Assembly: GCA_935421135.1 (NCBI GenBank)
Contig: OW285195.1
Span: 14,460,158-14,524,157 of the forward strand
Source: Bugulina stolonifera
Taxonomy: Eukaryota; Bryozoa; Gymnolaemata; Cheilostomatida; Bugulidae
Direction of reading: 5' to 3'
Length of the DNA: 64,000 bases
In this document: positions 60,301 to 64,000 of the stretch, piece by piece
Layout: each line of letters opens with the position of its first letter
Position numbering within the stretch: position 1 is the stretch's first letter
Made by a program: the position numbers and the translations under genes
The notes under the pieces: model-generated
Databases searched by the model: none
Told to the model about the DNA's origin: nothing
What the model saw: the letters and a program-made list of their open reading frames with translations, nothing else

Positions 60301-60913
60301 ACAATAAAAGGTGTTGCATTTTCCTTAGACTTTTGTTTGTGTCAAAGACAACTAAATTAAGACCACTTATTACAAACTAGAGCATGATTGACGAACCAAG
60401 GTGATCTAACTTCTCTTTATTTACCCTGTACCTACAATGTACATACCTGTTATGGGTAGCACCACATTTTGTGTTAATATATAGACTGCCATTTCCTACA
60501 AAATTAGAAAAAGAACCAAGCTCAAAGTAACTTTGGCCATTAGTAGTAACATGCAATGATATTACTTTATTATCACCGAATGATATGGAATATAATCACT
60601 CCATGATAGCCTTTACCAGTTAGACTTACATTTGACCAATGAACAACGAGTTATACAGTTTTAAATCGGTTCTACGCTAACAGATATGCAGCTATCATGG
60701 TCGTGTAATTTACTATTTCCTGTTGTGTATCATGGCATCTTCTTTCGCTCAGCTGTATTTACATTGATGTCACTTCCCTGTTTTACCACTGGGCACTTAC
60801 TTCAGCATAGCAGATGAGACACCAGCTACTTACCATAACGTAACGTAACGGCTAAATAACTCACCAAACAGCCTAGAGTACTTTGAGTCATCTCCATCCG
60901 TCATGAGATGCAC
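57385..60913 (-). CDS. fringe-E: Fringe-like glycosyltransferase, first exon not in window
   Basis: Exons, right to left: 60913-60865, 60495-60447, 59974-59915, 59342-59201, 59004-58919, 58716-58646, 58389-58295, 57762-57653, 57430-57385; 235 codons plus stop. Seven of the nine exon lengths equal fringe-D (the other two are 142 against 145 and 86 against 89 nt) and all phases match. Motifs: VHLMTDGDDSKYS, NTKCGATHNRQDLMCK, YKWLCSVDDDTYINIPNF, WYIGKPSL, WFATGGAALCISRALAKRM, TDDTTIGYVC, LHSHLEPMW, ITISWGV. The exon with the anchor and VFIEDVF-type strand was not found up to 64000, so intron 1 exceeds 3 kb or the exon is lost. A partial duplication of the penultimate exon's end lies just inside its intron. 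Confidence 0.9.
57609..57697. repeat. Partial duplication of an exon end and splice donor in fringe-E
   Basis: The roughly 42-bp block CTTACCTTGTTGGATCATCT with CTGAATACTGG is present twice. The right copy is the true exon end and donor. The left copy recreates a second donor (CAAG/GTAGGAC) 42 bp downstream on the minus strand. Use of the second donor would meet an in-frame TAA at once. Confidence 0.85.
60050..60271. mobile_element. MITE (222 bp) in fringe-E intron
   Basis: Perfect 22-bp ends: TTGGTATATCCTTCATGTAA+GA on the left and its inverse at 60250-60271. It contains an AGAGAAGACAACCCC motif of the short hairpin family. No coding capacity. Confidence 0.85.
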
Positions 60914-61271
60914 CTATAAGCACACAGGCACATGAGTAGAGTTACATAACAACTACAGCATCACAGCGAGAGGTCAAGGGGTAATTCAAAAGTTAATTGG
61001 TGACTTACATAACTCATTCTGTCTAAATTGGGCCATAATTCCAATCTGTTGTCTACTTCCTACATCATATAATGAGCAATGAAGGTGTGTAATACTTAGG
61101 TCTATATGAATGACTTTTGTAGTTGCTTGCTACCATTGATCAGTAATAATACTGATGGAGGGAATTTGAGAGAAAGTGACTCCAAGCCCATCAACCAGTG
61201 CTGTTGTTGAGCTGATTTTAAGACCAAAACTTATAGGTACATATTTATTGTTAGCTCTGTATCATTCTTTA

Positions 61272-61522
61272 GGTATGGCTACTCGAGAGGTCCCTTGCTC
61301 AGTGTTGGCTGATTGAGCCCCATTCAAGGGCCAAACGGAGAACTTTTTGTATATCTAGGCAAAAGTCAGCATGGTGGTTTATTGATGCCTGGAATTATAT
61401 AGTTATCGATTGGATGCTAATCAAGGCCCTCATCGGCCTGGCACTAGCCCATGCTGCCGATCTCACAAACAGGGAAGTTCAAATGCCCACAGCTAGAGAT
61501 CGACACTTCATACGTGTCTATT
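61272..61522 (+). other. Open segment sharing a repeat with 15960-16020
   Basis: After an acceptor-like TTCTTTAG the plus strand is open for about 83 codons to TAA at 61520-61522, without an ATG near its start. Its middle (TGGATGCTAATCAAGGCC, CTGGCACTAGCCC) resembles the minus strand of 15965-16033. It is either a dispersed repeat or related exon remnants. Confidence 0.3.
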
Positions 61523-62487
61523 AAAGGGCTAGACTCCTAGCCTAATTCAGTTGATGCCATACATAGGCTAGTGAGTGAAGATAGAGTTTCTCTAACTAGT
61601 TTAAGTTTATACTTATTAGGTATACATGTACATGTAATAAGTACGATATACTCGATATACTGGATATACTCGTATGTGAAATGGTGTGTATTGCGTTATG
61701 TAATATATGGCTTTATGCAATATATGGCTTTATGTAATATAATGGCGTTACTCCATATACATTTGTATAAGCTGCGTATAATAGAAACTACAATCTAGTG
61801 ACTGCTGTTGGTATTGATAACTATGGCTATTCATTCTCTATGGCTTTTCTTTCAATTTAGGTTATTGAAGTCCCGTAATGTAACAATCATAAAGAATACT
61901 TCAGTAAAACCTAGTAAAAGAATGATAAATATTTGTATTTTACCTCTACAGCTTTTACTATCATTGGCATGAAATGGTAGGCCTACTATAATTCTAGGTT
62001 CAAATAGCTAATTCCTGCAACCGCATACAGTAGCATACTAGTGATTCCAATAGAAAGAGGGCAACTTGACAACAACAGAGAATTGGGACAATAACTGAAA
62101 TTCCTTGTTGAAAACTTTCATTTTGATTGTGGGGGGGGGGGGGGTTTGCAAGAGTTAGTTCTAGTGAATGGTTATTTCTGTTGATTCGACTCTAAGAGAC
62201 AAGAGTTTGAGTGTTAAAACAGTAGCTTTTCGAATTCAACTCCCATACTTGTTTGAAAACGCTGATGCTTTGTTACAGGTGGGAGAATAGTGAATTTATA
62301 ACTTTCTATATTTTCAACTGTCTTTAATGTGAATTGACGACTTGATGATAAAATAGTCGTATGTTTGCTACAAATTCTAATGCATTTGGATGACTACCTT
62401 GTCATCGCCTTCAGAAATAAAGTTAATGACTGTAATAGACATCTCCAATTAGGGGAAGGTTGACTGAGAAAGGATGGGGTAGAGAGA

Positions 62488-62552
62488 CAGGGTGGTGCAG
62501 CGGTTAACTTGTTGCTCTGTAGAACTAAGGGCTACAGTTTCAAGTCCCACAC
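62488..62552 (+). repeat. tRNA-derived SINE head
   Basis: GGTGGTGCAGCGGTTAACTT (A box region) and AGTTTCAAGTCCC (B box) lie 35 bp apart. It differs from the 37801/37993 family. Not a functional tRNA. Confidence 0.65.
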
Positions 62553-64000
62553 ATTCCTGCCGTGGAAGGTGAGCTCTTCCACTCAGAGCACAAGGTGGTT
62601 AAATGTATGACAGCGACCCAAAAGTGACACAAAAAAGGAATACATGGCTATTCGAACTGGGCAGCAACAGAAATGTCTTTTGACCATTTTAGCGAAGAAA
62701 AACTCAAGTGAACTTTCAGCCTTTTACTGTTTACTTTATCTCATAATTGTAATATTATACAAATGTAGCATCAAGGATGATGAGCAGTTAAAGTTTACTG
62801 TATTGTCTGTTGTTTTTAATATTCTAACGACATGCGGTGTTCGCATTGATCGAGACATTTTACACAAATCTGGAGCAATATTGTAGGCCTATGTATCTAG
62901 TGTGAAGTTTCCCATATAAGCGTGTTAGAGTAAATGCATGTACGAGTACATGCATATACGAGTACATGCTTATACGAGTACATGCATATACATGTATGTA
63001 TATAACTATGTTAATTAGGATGATAGAGCATCGCATATTCATTGATCAAGTGTTCATTTTCTTATTGTACTATAAATGTAAAAGCAGACGATACTGAAAA
63101 AGTAAATGAACATTGTTTAATGCGATGTGGTTGTACAAGTGTATATAGATGAGTTGGCATCTCATTAAATGCTAGAGTGACGTTAATATAATCAATTTAA
63201 TAGCCATATTGTACAAAATACAATGCATAAGCAGTCTTGTGAATAGAGAAAGAAAAGATAAAAATGTATTGTTTTTTTATAAACGGTGATTATTATTGAT
63301 CATTCCTTAATCCTACTAGCCCTCATGTCAGACTAGGTTACACTCTACGTGTAGTTTTACACAAGCACATTGTCCTATCAAACTCACCATGAGAGCCGGT
63401 GATATACGGCGTCACAAGTCATGTCTACAAAAGTAGCGTTATTCAATTTCTGTTAAGTTGAGTTGCCCGCAAAATATATTTTCAGACGACAGACACTGTT
63501 TCATCTGTCATTCTTTCCTGTTTCAGTTAGCTCAACTATTTTGAAAGCCTTAGTCCTATGTTGGGCACTTGGAAAATTAGACAGGGCACACTGCACCGTA
63601 AATATTGAGGCAACCACCTCTCCTGCAGTTTTGATAAAGAACGAGGCTATTTAGTTTGCTAATTGATTGCTCGTACTGTGACAATCTATGCAAAAGAGTG
63701 GATAGTGGCTAGTGACCAGTGACCGGTGGACAACAGAGTTTTAGTTGTTACGCATGATCTATCACTGATGAGTAATTAATGAAAATATTATATAAATGTT
63801 TTTATTTTTGCTCTAGTCATAGCTTAGGCCTACTCTGACATCAAAGCTGATATTATCATCACATACATGCACCTGGGGTGTGTAGTAGACTCTAGTACTA
63901 AACTGAACAAGTAAGGAATTCTTTTCTGAAGTTTCTTCAATTGTTTAAATTCAATAGCTGCTACACATACACTGTGTTTTCATTATTCGAGATACATATA

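Larger units (their letters stand above)
60914..64000. other. Probable fringe-E intron 1 or upstream region
   Basis: No fringe first exon was found. Contents: an open frame with repeat similarity (61272-61522), TACATGTA-rich and GTACATGC-rich tracts (61620-61750, 62935-63000), a G-run (62131-62145), a tRNA-derived SINE (62488-62552) and a plus open frame (62644-62886) just after it without splice support. Confidence 0.45.

Overview
This is a eukaryotic, metazoan-type window. It is AT-rich, with genes split into 5 to 10 short exons by GT-AG introns, and it carries many transposons and minisatellites. Three copies of a Fringe-like beta-1,3-GlcNAc-transferase, the enzyme that elongates O-fucose on Notch, point to an animal. 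The intron style and repeat content fit an invertebrate, possibly an early-branching one such as a sponge, but the phylum is inference and I could not test it.

Layout. (1) 31-115 (minus) is the first exon of a type II membrane protein that runs off the left edge. (2) 4294-18770 and 23898-32845 (both plus) are two tandem paralogues, here GT-A and GT-B. Each has 7 exons in identical phases, encoding about 339 and 318 residues with an N-terminal signal anchor followed by a nucleotide-sugar-transferase-like domain. (3) 35439-36693 (plus) is a possible small coiled-coil gene. (4) 38703-39406 (minus) holds C-terminal exons of an unrecognised gene. (5) 41991-47935 (plus) is a complete 10-exon Fringe-like gene, fringe-C. 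(6) 48875-56219 (minus) is a second complete Fringe-like gene, fringe-D. (7) 57385-60913 (minus) is a third, fringe-E, lacking its first exon within the window. C and D converge tail to tail; D and E are head-to-tail tandem copies.

The genes appear to form a local cluster of Golgi-type glycosyltransferases: three Fringe-like, two of a second family, and one signal-anchor exon of unknown family. For Fringe the known role is modification of EGF repeats in Notch-type receptors. The GT-A/GT-B assignment is by motif recognition and its substrate is unknown.

Mobile DNA. Four hAT-type elements have perfect 8-bp target duplications (5115-5579, 8785-9758, 19000-19717, 33776-35016). A gag-only LTR retrotransposon with LTRs that read as identical and a 5-bp duplication sits in fringe-C intron 7 (44810-47045). 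A 5-kb nested foldback element lies in GT-A intron 3 (10303-15267). There are also several MITE families, tRNA-derived SINEs, a dispersed family of short AGTTGTCCTCTC hairpins, and large intronic minisatellites. Two of these minisatellites, in the matching intron of GT-A and GT-B, have related repeat units.
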